From NCBI GenBank assembly GCA_029962745.1, contig CM057152.1:20290324-20354323 (forward strand): a stretch of 64,000 nt of DNA, in the 5' to 3' direction. Below the pieces are notes generated by a model. It saw only the letters and a list, made by a program, of their open reading frames with translations, was not told the DNA's origin and searched no databases. Positions 22,859 to 36,330 of the stretch are shown here, piece after piece. Source of the DNA: Echinometra lucunter. Lineage: Eukaryota; Echinodermata; Echinoidea; Camarodonta; Echinometridae. Within the stretch, counting starts at the first letter, position 1. Every line of letters begins with the position of its first letter. Made by a program: the position numbers and the translations under genes.

Positions 22859-23822
22859 TGATGATGATGATACTGTTAGCAAAATCATATTATATGTAAC
22901 ATATTGCTGTTATTACAGAAATGGTGGTAGAAACAACACTTCAACAACATTATATTTCTTATAATTATAAAAACAGTGATTAAAAAGTGCAAAGAGATAT
23001 TATGATGATAAATGATTGGAATGATATGGATTGTTTGGCGATGTTATTATTTTTTAACGTGGTGGTATAAATGCAAATTTTATTAACAATAATAATAATA
23101 CTATTCATGCATATCACTACTATCAGTCAATCAATCAGTGATGATTTACTGATGCTTTCATTAATGAAGATGGCTATATTTATAAATTTGTTAATGAGTA
23201 ATGATTATGATGATTATTGATAACAACGACACTACTAACTACTAACAATGATGAACATTATATTAGCAGTAATGATGTAATAGAAAAGATAAGAAAAATC
23301 TTCTACTGTGTATATACATATTTCGATATATATATATATATATAGTAATCAGAGTTGGTAGTAGAATGCCATAAAAAATAAAATCATAGATTTTAAAAGA
23401 AAACGGAGCGTAGCTCTCAAAAATGAAAGGTGAAGTCACACTCTTCGTCAGTGCCCACGGTGTGACAAAAAGATGTAAATCAAAATCCGTTTCTGAAACA
23501 GACAAAAAAAAATAAATAAATAAATAAATAAAAATTAAAAATTTAAAAAAAAAAAATTAAAAAAATAAAAAATTAAAAAAGTAAATAAATAAAAATTAAA
23601 AATAAAATTAAAAAAAATGAAAAATAAAAAATTAAAATTCACCTATATATAGTATATAGGTGAAATGGAAAATGGCCTACAAGGACATAATATACACCAC
23701 AACAAACAGTTCTACGACTCCATTACTGAAAGTAATAGTAATGATAGATATCGCGAAATCATGTAATATTTGGGGAAAACGTGGAAGAACAGTGTCAACT
23801 AACTTTCTTTTCTTTTGTGTAG
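22859..23822. other. Intron, AT-rich low complexity
   Basis: (TA)n at 23325-23343 and a long A/T-only tract with AAATAAATAAAT and AAAATTAAAA at 23505-23640. There is a short repeat of the exon-copy spacer (AAAGTAATAGTAATGATAG) near 23727, a further trace of the same duplication. Confidence 0.5.
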
Positions 23823-23935
23823 GACTGGGCGACATGGCAGTATCAAACAGTATTGGCAGTAACGTCTTTGACATTCTCATTGGGCTGGCACTCCCCTGGT
23901 TTATTAAGACAACATTCGTCAGTTATGGTACCAGA
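23823..23935 (+). CDS. SLC24A4-like: SLC24A3/4-like exon 12: alpha-2 repeat, second half
   Basis: Acceptor TTTTGTGTAG at 23822, donor GTAAGT at 23936. It encodes [20 protein letters not shown] then [25 protein letters not shown] is the alpha-2 hallmark, with D in the ion-coordinating helix. The exon is 113 nt, phase 1 in and phase 0 out. Confidence 0.95.
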
Positions 23936-24229
23936 GTAAGTAGATTATTTTATTCTGTACATCATACTGCATATACCATCTTTTCCTATCATGAAACCTT
24001 CTTTTAATTGCTGATGATATATAGAGAACTCTCACAACTATTTCATTTTTCGATTAATTTTTTGTCTCTCCATTCTGAGGAAGGGCTGTATGGATCTGCG
24101 CTGCATAGGGCGAAATTGAAATGCAGAAATGAATATAAACCTAAAGCAATAGCGAAGCATGTGAACGGCTAACCTTGAAATTCATGCCGTTTAACCCTCA
24201 ACTAATTATCATTTGTCTGCTTGAAACAG

Positions 24230-24295
24230 ATCAAGATCAACAGCAAGGGTCTTCTGTACTCGGTGCTTCTCTTATTCGCATCTGTAACTGCAACG
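24230..24295 (+). CDS. SLC24A4-like: SLC24A3/4-like exon 13
   Basis: Acceptor CTTGAAACAG, donor GTAAGA at 24296. It encodes IKINSKGLLYSVLLLFASVT then AT. INS.GL.YSV..LL is characteristic of NCKX3/4. The exon is 66 nt, phase 0 at both ends. Confidence 0.92.
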
Positions 24296-24366
24296 GTAAG
24301 AGCGTTGTTTTCCTCTTTGTTTTCATAATTTCTGTCCAAATTATTCAGTTTAAGAGCATAACTTTG

Positions 24367-24447
24367 TTGTCCGGCAGGACTGATGGAAACATGTCAAAAG
24401 GTTGACTGTCTAAAAATGAGAGATGGCATCTTGCCGGACAGACAACC
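24367..24447. repeat. Short inverted repeat (TTGTCCGGCA...TGCCGGACA)
   Basis: TTGTCCGGCAGGACTGATGG at the left and CATCTTGCCGGACAGACAA at the right form imperfect arms about 80 bp apart, possibly a small foldback element. Confidence 0.45.
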
Positions 24448-24496
24448 TAGGCATCCTTTGAAGCGCTGACACTTTTCCTTGCCGACATCCTCTGTA

Positions 24497-26060
24497 GTCA
24501 GGTCTGTTAATCCTAAATTTGAGGTTTTGGGGACAGCCTGGACAAAAGCACCAAACTTTTCAGTGGGTGCTTGTTATGATGAGAGCTTCATTTTCTCAAA
24601 TATGGCCCATGGGATTAAATTTCATCTTCATGCAAATTTATGCAAATTCATGCATTTTACACACAGTAAAGCATTACCCCTTATTTTACAAAAAATTCAA
24701 AGTGCCTGAAATCATGCCAAATTTTTCATACGTATTTGTTGCGATAATAGCTATATTTTTTCCACAGGACTTATTGCATTAGATCACATCTTCATGCTTT
24801 TTTATGCTAATTTATGCAACCACATGCCTTGAACCAAGACTACAGATGGAAATTCAAGAAGCTTGAAAATGTTTCAAACCTTCCAAATATATTTGTTGTG
24901 ACTATACATCTTTATTTTTCCCTACAGAATCCACTGCATTAAATCATTTGTTTATGCAGAAATATGCTGATTCATGCAAAGTTCATGGATTTATCATGTA
25001 CCATGTTGATGGAATGGATATTTTTTATATAAAAGAGATCATCACCAAACTTTCCTTAGGCTAATATGTACACGTATATTATAATGAAAATAATTTATTC
25101 TTTTGCAAGGAACCTATCAAATTTAACGGCTTATTTACGCAAAATTATGCATGTTCATGCAGATTGTCTTGTAGGATTACTTTTAAAATTCTCATAAACG
25201 TCAGTAATGCCAGAATAAATATTTAAAACTTTCCCTTGTTCTAGTTTCTCTTTTGATCGTGGCTGCTCCCCACATTTATTACATATTTATGTAAACATCT
25301 GTCATTTGATTTCAGCTGACCAAAGTCAATAAACTTCAAAATAATTGCTGTTATTGCATATTCATTCCCTATTATATAACAGTGCAGATTTGTTTTGTTT
25401 ACTATGTACATTATATGTACAGATTTAATATTAAGTGGCACCAAAATCAATAAAGATGATCATTTTGTTGTAGATATCATGCTAGTTTCAGTTAAATGAT
25501 ATATTTTACCTATAAGTTATGCATTTGTGATTCTGGTATATCTTGTAACCATGCACTTTTACATAAATATGAATAAATATGTAAATGTAAATTGTCACAA
25601 AATAAAATGACATAAATTAGCAGATCATCGCACTTAATAATGCTGTTTTAATTAAAATGGTCAGTCTTACCTTTCAGTTACATATTTCAGGTATATACAT
25701 ATGGAATTCTTTATATAACATAGAAATCGAGCTTTTTGCATAAATTGTCATAAATTAACTCCAAACACCTAGAAAGGTCATCAGATTTTGCAATTTAATA
25801 ATTGAATTTTTGTGGAAATTGGTAATACTAACATGAAAGTGGCAAAATTACACTTCTAGTGATATTATTTTGTGTAATACTATTGATTTTATGTATAGTG
25901 CATAAAATTTACATAAATTAACATTTTTAAAAGGGGTGCCAATTACCGATTTTGTGGCACCCCTTCTAAAGTTAATGCTGATGATATTTCTGACCCACAT
26001 ACAAAAAAAAACCTGCACTTTTGTCCAGTCTGTCCCCAAAATATTGTTAAGGGACCTGAC
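24497..26060. mobile_element. 1.56-kb foldback element with TA duplication and tandem units
   Basis: The left end GTCAGGTCTGTTAAT, with TTTGGGGACAGCCTGGACAA further in, recurs inverted at the right (TTGTCCAGTCTGTCCCCAAA then GGGACCTGAC). TA flanks both sides (24495-24496, 26061-26062). The left half has diverged tandem units of about 155-180 bp, each with ATGCAAATTTATGCAAATTC-like strings; the right half has weaker inverted versions. No transposase is seen. It fills most of the last exchanger intron. Confidence 0.75.
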
Positions 26061-26676
26061 TATTGCCTCATGCGTTTGGAATGACTTTGATTGGTACATG
26101 TTTTGACTGTCATTAATTTTGTAGACCACCTCTGCGTTTTTGTTTATACCCTATTGTCCGAAAACAAAGAGATGAAGTTGGCAACTAGAAATCCATTCTG
26201 TGAATAGAGACAGCCATATCAATAGGGATTGCTGCAACTTTTATTTTAGGGGTATTTGCATATGAATCGTCATTGTTCTCACATTCTTTATTCAATTTCA
26301 ACAAATGAAGTGTCAAAATGTTTGGAATTAAATTTTCTTTCAAATTCTGTTAAAAGTTGTCTGATACAACGCACCACATTTGAGCTTTGATCAAAAGACA
26401 AAGTGGTTAGTTACTTTTTGTGGGGTGTGTATATCAAATGCACTGTGCGTGTTTATCATTAAATACAAGTAACCTGTTTATCAAATGAACCATTTGTCTT
26501 TGTTTTCTTTTACCATGTTTACAATAAACCAATTAAGCACACACTGTGTGTAATGAACGTGTTTGTACATTTTAACTTAAAACAAATATTATAATGCTTA
26601 CATCAATGGAACTGTGAATACCATACACGGTACATGCATAAACTGAAGGCTCTGCTTTTCCTTTTTTCAACCACAG
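26061..26676. other. End of last intron
   Basis: AT-rich sequence ending in CTTTTTTCAACCACAG. No feature recognised. Confidence 0.4.
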
Positions 26677-26823
26677 ATATTGGCGATTCATTTCAACAAG
26701 TGGAGGTTAGACAAACGACTGGGAGTGCTGTTGACTTTGTTTTACGTGGTCTTCCTCTCCTTCTCAATCATGGTGGAGATGAACGTTTTTGGCTATGTGA
26801 ACCCGCCAAGATGCAAGCATTAG
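26677..26823 (+). CDS. SLC24A4-like: SLC24A3/4-like terminal exon 14
   Basis: Encodes ILAIHFNKWRLDKRLGVLLT, then LFYVVFLSFSIMVEMNVFGY and VNPPRCKH, with TAG at 26821-26823. HxNKWRLDKKLG followed by a last helix and a short VN.P.C tail is the standard NCKX3/4 C-terminus. It is 48 codons plus stop, phase 0. The overlapping frame starting at 26634 is a shadow. Confidence 0.95.
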   Translation: MLAIHFNKWRLDKRLGVLLTLFYVVFLSFSIMVEMNVFGYVNPPRCKH

Positions 26824-29800
26824 AGACATTCAACAACATCTCTCCTTATTTCATTGTTATAAGGGATTTTTTATTGAACCTGAATGCAACCCTCCTCTGA
26901 GACTTCTCGAATGAAGCTCATGATGGGATAACCTTTTTTCTTCAAGTGTGAACAGAGATCGGATTGACGGGAAAAAAAAATCCATTGCTTCTGAGTGGAA
27001 ATACAGGAGAGGAACGAAGAGCACTACCAGAAGGTATACTGGTTACGTGCACAAGAATGAATGGTCTCGTCTACCAAAATTGGTGTTCGTATGATCCGTG
27101 TATTGGGATACTTGAACCCGAGTTGGGCAGGGTGTCTTTGTCTAATCCAGATACTGATGGAAGAAATTAAGAAATTAAGGTTATCCATATCACAACCAGC
27201 ATTATACATCAACATCGGCCATGAACTCCTACGCAATCGTCTTTTTAGTGTGCTATGTCTGATCTTGACCGAATTTACACTAATTCATAAACTCAGAGGT
27301 CAAAGGTCAAAGGTCAGAACTGAATGCAAAATTGTTACGTCATGGACTTGAAAGTAAGAATGTATACTTATTTAACAGCGTGTTTGCCCCTTATGTGAAG
27401 TGGGTCTTATCATGAGGAGAGTGATAAAGAAGATTTTTTTAGGAAGGATTACTTTAAACGAGTTTGAAATTGAATATATTGGTTCAAAATGTTTGGAGTA
27501 TAGACCATTATAGACTGAAAGGCCTGTCAAGACAGTGACTGAAACCGAAGTATGCTGTCTAAGTCATTCGTGTTGATGCTGTTTAATAACATAACAGATA
27601 TATATACATATTATATACTCGGATATAATCACGGTTGATTATTGCCTGTCGTGATGGTTATCAAATATCACAGTATGTCCATGGACGTATTATGAGATGG
27701 ACATTCATCTTTACGTTAATTGATTCCTGCAATTGTGACTGTCAAAGCCATCTCAATAACATTCTGTACATATTTCTCCACTTTGATCTTATGAGGTCCG
27801 CCGCCAAATAGCCGGGAGAGAAGCGAGACAGCGATTTGACAGTAGCTTTTGCTACATGCGCAGCAGATAATAAATTGCTTAAATCATAGAAATCAATTTG
27901 CAGTTCTGGTTTACAGTTGGAATTTACTGTGTGTTTCATTTTGAAAATTGTTTGAATATAACAAGATAGAACTTAAATTTTGATTGAATGTTTGAGATTT
28001 ATAATCCTGTTTTTTCCCACATTTTCCCCATAATATTCCAGAAGTATAATGCACGGATCTTACGTAGATCATGTCCTTTTCATTGTTAAATACTGTCAAG
28101 TGTGCGAATAAGTAATAATAAATTTCATATCACAAAAATTAACACGTTCTCAAGTTTGCTGCTCCCTGTCAGCAGTATTATGAATTAAAGACATATTCTG
28201 AAAGAGCACACCAGCCGAACAAAACCAAACTGAGGGGAACTGCTTCTTTGTCAACGATCGAACATACTTACGCAATCGTTATTGTCCAAACACCTGTTTC
28301 CATTAAGCTGCACATGATCAGAGGGCGGTGATAATCATTTCCTATGTAAATTAAATCCAGCGGCGGAACTGGTACTTCAAAGGGCTTGTGACCGTCGGTT
28401 GTCCATTCATAATACGTCCATGGTATGTCACATGTATGTTGTTTTAATTGAAAGAAATGATTATTGAGAACGGAAGGACTAATTATTTCTGTTTGATAAC
28501 TAAGGCAGTAGGTGGTATAGAACATCAAAGGTAATTTTCACCTATTACAATCCAGATGTTTGATGTGGCACTTGTCTCTATTCACAGTATCTTAAGAACA
28601 CGTGCATAAATTTATTTACCAAAACAAATTGTCCATGTTTTCTTTCCTTATTGAATTGAGGGACTTTTGAAACTAATGTGGGTCCTTCAACATTTTGTTG
28701 CAATAAGATAATCTAGAAATAGTCACTAATGATTTTGGATAGAGTATTAACTATTATAGATTATAGCATTGTTCTTTGCAATACACGTCTAGTAATTTAA
28801 AGTAAGAAAAGTGCACTTCTAAGAAGTTCTTTTGTCTCAGTGATTTCATGTGCCTATCACATGATCAGTCACGTGGTTTTAAAAGAACATGACCTCAATT
28901 GATTTTGTATTGCCTAATTTCTCATAGCCGTGTATTTATGATTGGGGTTAAAGAAGTTGAAAATTTTGTCTCGAGGTGCAATGTCTCTATATTTTAAAAA
29001 AAAAAAGTGAAAGGAGGGCATCGAATACAGTTAGTTCTATATGGTGCGTAAAAATGTCCTGTACCATCCCATGATGTTTTACAGATTGTGTAGTTTTTAA
29101 ACAAAATGCGAGTGTTTAGGCAACTCTTCGTATAATAGCAGTCAAGTGTATTTTCTTTCGACTGATGAGTCCCACAAACAGATGAGTTTGTTGTGATAAT
29201 TTTATTCACTTTTGACGTAAATCTATGCATTTGATAGAAATACAATGTTTATCTTTGTTAAGAGGATTCTCGCTTTGATACTAAAATTGTTAGAAAAGTT
29301 TATGAGAGATGCAATGTTGTGTACCTATTTATCAAGAGATTTAATATTTTGTGGTCTTTTATGTATATATGCACATAACTGAATTATAGATGTATAAAAA
29401 GGATGAAGTTGATATTTATAATAACATTTATTCAAGAATTACTCTCTTCGTGAAGGCACAAAGATTTATACATTCTAATTGATTATGCCTCGAAAACTGT
29501 GATTTGTAATGTTTGAGCATTTTCAAAGCAACTCGCAAATAATTTTTGGAAATTACCTTATCCTCATTTGCATACTCATTTATATCTTGCCAATGCGATT
29601 TCAAGTGATTATTTAACATGTTTAGGAGAATTGATAGAATGATATTGATTAGTATCACTATAAAAATTTCTTCGTTTATGACACTAGATACATTTTTCCA
29701 GAGTTACATATTACATCAAAGGGATCTTTGGAGGGCTTAGCTAGCATAAATATCAATTTTAGATGCATGTATGACTTATACCTCTGATACTGTTTTGTTA

Positions 29801-30274
29801 CAATCTTGAAATTGAGAATTCGCTATAGATCTACAGCTACCAAAACACTTTGTCCCCAGTACATAATCAGTCCGTATCTTACTTGCTTACCAAAATTAAG
29901 TTTTCAACTTAAACAATATTTTTCATTTCAAAACTTCTTAAAAACATTATTATCACTCTGCCTATCAGAGTTTGGTCGACGCGCGACCCAAATTTATAAG
30001 CAAGGCATGTTGTTTGGACATTATTTTGTTTTGCACGTGACCACATCATGTTGTGTAGTCTTCCTTAAACAAAGATTTAAAGCAATGTTGTTGTTTTTTT
30101 TCTCGCCCAACTAGACATAAGTCGAAGTTTGTACAAAGCAAAATGAATATCTTATAATATATTATAGATCAGGGAATAGAGTAAATTGTAATGTATAAAA
30201 TATAATACCAAGAGATTTGAATATGTATGGCTGTGGAATATTGTATATAATCTGACTTGGACAAGCTCTATGCC

Positions 30275-30311
<37 letters not shown>

Positions 30312-31821
30312 ATTTTAACACTTCGAAAGGGATTTGTAAAAGATAGCTCAACATCTATCCTGTATTATGTTTCATGAATAAAATCTCACATAAAAGTTTT
30401 GTACTCTTGGCGATAACATGTAACCACGAATGATATTTTATTTCAAGTTATGTAATTCAATTCTAAACACACTACTATAAACTTTATACTTTGGGATATG
30501 ATATGCAAGATATTCTGTGCAATCTTTCCCGAAATTTTAGGTTTGAATTTTAAAGTGAAAGATTCCATATAGTTTATTGATGCCCAGCATAAGCATTTTG
30601 ATTTGTTCTGAAAGGAGTTCGGGGCTATATCTTGTTTGTGATATCCTGGATACCTCTTTTTCGTTTCAAGATGATAATCAATTTCAAGTATCGATTATGA
30701 ATCTTAATTAATGTTCGATTTCTTTATCGCTTGTTCATATCCAACTTTGGAAAGCCATGTTCAGTAATTATACATGCAGGCATTCTAGTAAGGATAACTT
30801 CAATGTCGCTTAGTATTTAGTCTTTCCTTCAAATGAATATACATTGGTAATGATTAATGAATAGACCGAGTCAGTACGATATGCACTAACAATAAAATAC
30901 AAATCCTCCATTCTCGTATGAAGATAAATAATTCTACTGTGCTTTTTCTCTTCTTTCTTCACCATTATAAAAACTTTATGTTCACCAAAATGTCGTTGCC
31001 ACTGCCTCATAGAGTTATCAGTTCACATAATCACTAAATTGTCATTTTCACTTAAACCTTCACAAATCTATAACAGCTAAGAAGTAAACGGACATGTTCC
31101 AATGTTTTAATGGCCGTGAAATACAGAGGCCTACTACACTGCTATATACAGATAACCCTCTTTGAATGAAAATTGGTTATGACATGAAAGAAGAATGTCG
31201 GCGCGTTACATTTTTCCTGCTTTTTGAGGGAGAGCATAATTTCAAATCCGGTCCAACGTATTTTGAGCAATAAGTGTATTTATTAAAGAAGTCAATTTTT
31301 TATGTGCTTTGGAATATGTAATTGTTTTGTTTGTTGATTCATTGTATTAAGTAATGATATTGTGCACTCTTTTTGTATTTGATGATGGTTTGATCTTGAA
31401 ATATCCATGTCACACGTCATTTAATGAGTTTATAGATATTGACGCGTGATTTTCGACCCCCTCCATGTTTGTGTTCGAAAATATGAATGTAAGTCAACCT
31501 TCCCTCTCGTTTACAATGTTTTCAGTTTTTAGTCTAGGGAAGCAGTGATTCGGTTCCCCTCATGATCATAAGTATGTTTCGTGATATGAATTCATAAACT
31601 GATTTTATTAAGATAGTGCCATTTAAAGATCTATGCGAGAAAGCACAACTCAAGCCGTATGCTCCTGAAAGCATCATGATGGTGCAGGAGTTAGATACTA
31701 ACCGTCTGAAAAGATTGAGTTTAGTGTGATATAATTGAAGGTGTCACGGCTGGTAATATGAAATATTATTATGTGGTCCACTTTACTGTACGGCTATGAT
31801 AAGTTTGTTAGATATTATTGA
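26824..31821. other. 3' UTR and intergenic sequence
   Basis: No further exon was recognised on either strand. AATAAA at 30377-30382 is one candidate polyadenylation signal for the exchanger, but the transcript end cannot be fixed by eye. (CT)n lies at 30279-30309. Short AT-rich frames on both strands lack homology and splice context. Confidence 0.35.
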
Positions 31822-31874
31822 TTCGTATGAAAATGAGAGGATTTGAGGAACGAGGGGAGACAGTAAGTAAACTT
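31822..31874. repeat. 53-bp segment duplicated at 33390-33442
   Basis: TTCGTATGAAAATGAGAGGA through CAGTAAGTAAACTT is identical to the second copy but for one base. The copies are 1.57 kb apart in the same orientation. Confidence 0.9.
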
Positions 31875-32519
31875 GAAAGCCTCCTGCAAATATATTCCAG
31901 TGAGATTGTCAGAAAGAAAAACAGGATAATTCATATTGCAATCAGGCGTCTTTGTGAAGACAATAACAGACTATGCAGCCGTTCACGGTGATGTTTATTT
32001 CCTTTATAACTCAACTAAAATCAAGAAATTCGGCAATTGAGTCCTGGGGTCAGTTTCTATGGAAATCAACGAAAAGACATTCATAACTTTGTCCGCCAAG
32101 TAAGGAGATGTTTTTGATCTTCCTAAACCTTTTCACGAAGAGCCTACTAGAAATCTCGTGATATAGATACTCTCAAATTCAACGAGGATATGTACCGACA
32201 CATAAACTTGGTCGTAACTACACATATTTTTTGTAAAAGAGTTTTAAACAAACTGCAAATATTTAAATGAAATGGTGAATGCGAAGATTAGAAATAGGAA
32301 GATGTTATAGATACAAGAAACTTTTCAGAAAAATAGGTAGATGTAGTTGGGAGTAATTCAAGTTCATTATCGTTTTGTACCCCGAACACTTTCATTATAG
32401 TTTATTAAATTAAACGCTTATATTCATGGTCGTGAAAAAAGGGATGCAATAAAAGTTATATATCCAGTGTTTAGAGGCTTAACCAAAACATCGATATGCA
32501 TTGGGGGAGGGGGAAAATT

Positions 32520-32554
<35 letters not shown>

Positions 32555-33389
32555 CATGTATCTTAAAGTACTTCGTTTGAAATCTAAGATACAATTTATC
32601 TACATAAATTATATAAATAAATATGGGTCTGAAAAATACGGGTTATGTCTTTGACTATGCCTTGCGTGCCCGAGGCAGAATTACGTTCTTTTGTGAGATG
32701 TTAAAATCACGGAAGAAACCCCCTACTATATAGAAAACCCTTTTTCCCAGATCTTTTGATATAAAAATATGAAATATAATATTCATATATAAACAAGGAT
32801 CAGGATGATTTTAGGAACCTGTTGAACAACAACAGCAACAAAGATCTGGATCATTTTCAAAGCTGTGTAGCGTCCCTTTTGGCCAACCATAATCTACCCA
32901 ATTAATCGACTAAAAAAGATATGACGGGTTTGTAAGCCTCATAAGTCCATGTCTCGCAAGTTTCTTTAATCTTGGTAAAGACGGCTTCGTGAAACGCTTA
33001 GTGGATGAATAGCCAACGAGCGCCGATTTAGTCAAGAACTTAAACTTATCAGTGACGGTTTCGAGAAATTGGCCCCTGGGTGCTGACAAATGATCCAAAT
33101 ATATTTCAACAGTATGGATATTTCTGTTTTGTGCTCAATCTACCAATCCTTAAAAAGAATCTTCCGTATGAAAAACTGCATGTTACAAATATAGTATAAT
33201 AAGAACTGTAGAATCCACCATTTTGATTTTTGTTTGTTCATTTACACATTTAAAAGGTGAAAAAGAAATTGTTTGATATAGATGTCTTCAGATTTGACCG
33301 TTTTGTACAACAGTTATATTAAAAAGTATGATAAGTTTTGAAAAAGGATTGATCCATAGTCAGGTGTATTTGTTTTCTTTGGAACTTGC
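31875..33389. other. Intergenic, nothing recognised
   Basis: (TA)n at 32520-32555. The minus-strand frame 33098-32910 is not recognised. Confidence 0.35.
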
Positions 33390-33442
33390 TTCGTATGAAA
33401 ATGAGAGGATTTGAGGAACGAAGGGAGACAGTAAGTAAACTT
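33390..33442. repeat. Second copy of the 53-bp segment
   Basis: See the copy at 31822. This one ends exactly where LINE sequence on the minus strand begins. Confidence 0.9.
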
Positions 33443-34198
33443 AGTAGATCCAAAGGTGGAGTTACATGAGCATGCTTGAGAGAATCAGGGAAATGGCCAT
33501 TAATGATGAAAGCATTGGCAATGGATGTAATGACAGGTGTTAACTCATTGATGCAGTTCTTAAGTAGCCAAGTAGGGATTGGAACGAGTCGACAGGAAAT
33601 TGGTCGAGACTCTTTGATAACTCTCTGAAATTGGCCCTGCGATACAGGAGAGAAAGCATTAAAACGATGCCGAATGATTCGAAAACTGATGTGAGCAAAA
33701 TTGTTCGAGGGAAGATTCTCAAGAGAATTGACCAGGACATCAATCGTGTTGCTGAAGAAATTGGAAAAAACGATCAGGAAGATATTCATGAGGTTCGTCA
33801 TCAAGTGGGAGAACCCTGCTTGAAGAGGTAGAAGTCAAACGATCGACTCTTTGAAAGAGTTGATGAGTATCACAGTCATCAAGCTGTTCAGTGTAATACT
33901 CTCTTTTAGCCTTAGTGATTTGGTTGCTATAGATATGACATTTATCCTTCAGGATCTGGCGGTCAATTTCGGTTTTGGAGTGACGGTATCTTTTCTCCAA
34001 TTGTCTTACCATCTGCTTACTCTTGAGAAGATCATCAGTAAACCATGGTGAGTGCGGCCTGGCAGTTACACAATCATCTAGTAATGAGAGGGGCATGCTT
34101 ATCCAGAGGAGCTTGAAGTACCCTGTTATACTGAAGAACCAGTTGGTCAAGATTAGAGGCAGGTGACTTATTAAGTTCAGACTCGAGAATATCCTCAC
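33443..34198 (-). mobile_element. LINE fragment: endonuclease-RT linker and start of RT
   Basis: Two overlapping minus-strand frames. The first (34198-33740) has ARPHSPWFTDDLLKSKQMVR and AKREYYTEQL, the linker typical of CR1/jockey-like ORF2 proteins. The second (33804 down) has SCRLVPIPTWLLKNCINELT then PVITSIANAFIINGHFPDSL, the opening of the RT domain. The frame change between them marks it as defective. The palm motifs are not present, so the copy is truncated at both ends. Confidence 0.85.
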
Positions 34199-35104
34199 GG
34201 AAAGCTTTTTTTTTAAAAAATAATAATGATAATAATTTCAACAAAAAAAACCCAAATGATAATAGTCAGTTTACTCATTATACCCCTCCCACAAAGTACA
34301 AACACACTTACACTTACATGCGCAACCACGCAATGTCCACATTTAATGGTGAAAAAAATAACTATTCTGATAAAAAAAATTGTCTTTTTGCAACGATTAG
34401 TATACGAAGCGCCTTACAGGAGTTATCGTCCCGGTTTGGAAATCAGCAGTTCCCCATTCCCCTCCCTCTACTTACCCTTTAGGACGCAGAACTTATCATG
34501 GACAGGTAAAAGTAGTAGCTTTGTTAGGTCAGTAACCACGGGATTCATTAGTTTATTATTAGGAGATTCAGTTTTATTACGTATATTGAAATAGGCTTTC
34601 TGCTCACGTAATTAGCTTCGTGGTTGCCTTAGTCACGCGTGAATCATTTCGACTATACATGTCTTCCGAATTACGAATTTTCTCAGTGTTCTTTATTTTT
34701 CCTTGTGTGTTTTATAATTATTTTTCGTCCTCCATGCAGGAGCGCCAGTAATGTCAGTTCTGACAGACTTGAGCGCTACATGAACCCACTATTATTATCA
34801 TTATTCTCTTCCTATTCTCTCTTATGTATATTTCTTCGATTGTCCATCTCTGTAGTGCCCATGCTCTGCAGCTCGAGCTAATTGCAAGAACGAGCGGGAA
34901 TCGCACTCGAGCAGGTGGTGACGGGGTTCTTCAGTCAAATTCGGACTTTTTCCTCGAGGAGCGTTGATCGCGCCTGAATCCCGAGCTTCAGTTCAACTCG
35001 AGCTGATCTAAACTTAAATATTTAAAAAACACTCGGGCTGATCTGGAGATGCACCCAGTGATAAAGATCTTCACGTCATCACGCATTTGGACACAATTCA
35101 ATAG
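34199..35104. other. Intergenic, nothing recognised
   Basis: AT-rich, then from 34860 richer in CTCGAG-type motifs. No gene found. Confidence 0.35.
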
Positions 35105-35220
35105 CAGAGGCGTCGATCCTGGGGGGCAGGGGGGGGGCAACTGCCCAAAGAAAATTTCGGGGGGGGGGGGCAAAGATATCATTTTGCCCCCCCCCCCCAA
35201 TAATTTCCCAACCCAAAAAA
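35105..35220. mobile_element. Possible hAT-like end with poly-G/poly-C palindrome
   Basis: CAGAGGCGTCGATCCTGGGG followed by long G-runs and then a C-run (foldback). The start resembles the CAGGGGCGTCG string at 62169, and CAGRGGCG ends are common in hAT non-autonomous elements. The right end was not found, so this is a partial call. Confidence 0.35.
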
Positions 35221-35539
35221 AAAATGAAAAAGAAAAAAGAAAGAGAAAAGAAAGGAAAAGGAAGAAAGGAAGTGAAATGAAAGCGTAAAACAAGAAAAAA
35301 GAAAGAAAATGGGAAACTGGGAAGCGCTCGCTAAAATGCCGATGATAATTACTATTCTTATGAAAGGAAATCGGTTTGCATCTTGTGTTTCTATCTAATG
35401 TTATACTATTTTTCTACTCATAGGAAGTAATATAACCAAACAAGATATCACTCCAAGAAATCGAGCGGCCAGTTGACCTAAAAATAGATAAACTTTCAGG
35501 AGACAACGGCCTGGATAAAAAGGAAAAAAAAAAAGCAAA

Positions 35540-36330
35540 ACAAAAACATATTTTTCGTTAACTCGCTCGCTACTCTCGCTGGTAAAAGCTAGATACAAGA
35601 CGATTTCGGGCAGCAAGTAGCTTATTATAGCAGCGAGATTCCAAAATATCATTATATTTGGGCAGCAAGGTTGTTGACAAAGATTTTGGGACGAATCCAT
35701 ATAATTTTGCCGGGATCGGTCGTTGACTTTGCTCGCTATGGTAGAAACAGAATGGATTCGGACTGCAAGCGAGGTAGCTAAAACAGTGTCATATTCGGCA
35801 CACAGGTGATCGGATGTATTATTTTGATATCATACAGGCATGACAGGTTTATAGTGTATTCTGATGATAATGACATCATATTATTCCGTTCTTGTATAGC
35901 GCATATCACTTTTTTATCACATTATTATGATGACGAAATAACACTTCTATCATATGGAAAAGGCTATATTTTTCCTCGCTCGCTGCGCTCGCTCGTTCCA
36001 TATTAATGGTTTTGAAAAGCAAACGAATTTGGTGAGATGAGACTGAATAGATAATGTAGATGTTTCATTGGCTCACAGCGTAATTTGCCGAAGGGTTTAC
36101 TACATCTACCATGAAAAAAAGTGTGTGCTTCCTCGCTCGCTTCGCTCGCTCGTAATATTAATGAACAGAGTGGTTTAGGGGCAGCAACAATGGACCAACT
36201 ATGTGACAAAGTGGAGTTCATATTTGGCATTGAGGTAACCATATACAGATATATTAGGTATCATTTATGCCTATATGATAACTAAACCCTTCTCTCATAA
36301 CAACAAATTTATTTTTTGCTCGCTCGCTTC
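35540..36330. repeat. Degenerate satellite, CTCGCTCGCTGCGCTCGCTC core
   Basis: About four diverged units of 160-180 bp. Each has a GATGACGAAATAACACTTCT-like part, an ATGGAAAAGG part and a CTCGCTCGC(T)GCGCTCGCTCG core followed by TATTAAT. The same family forms a longer array at 62355-63230. The core can fold on itself. Confidence 0.75.
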
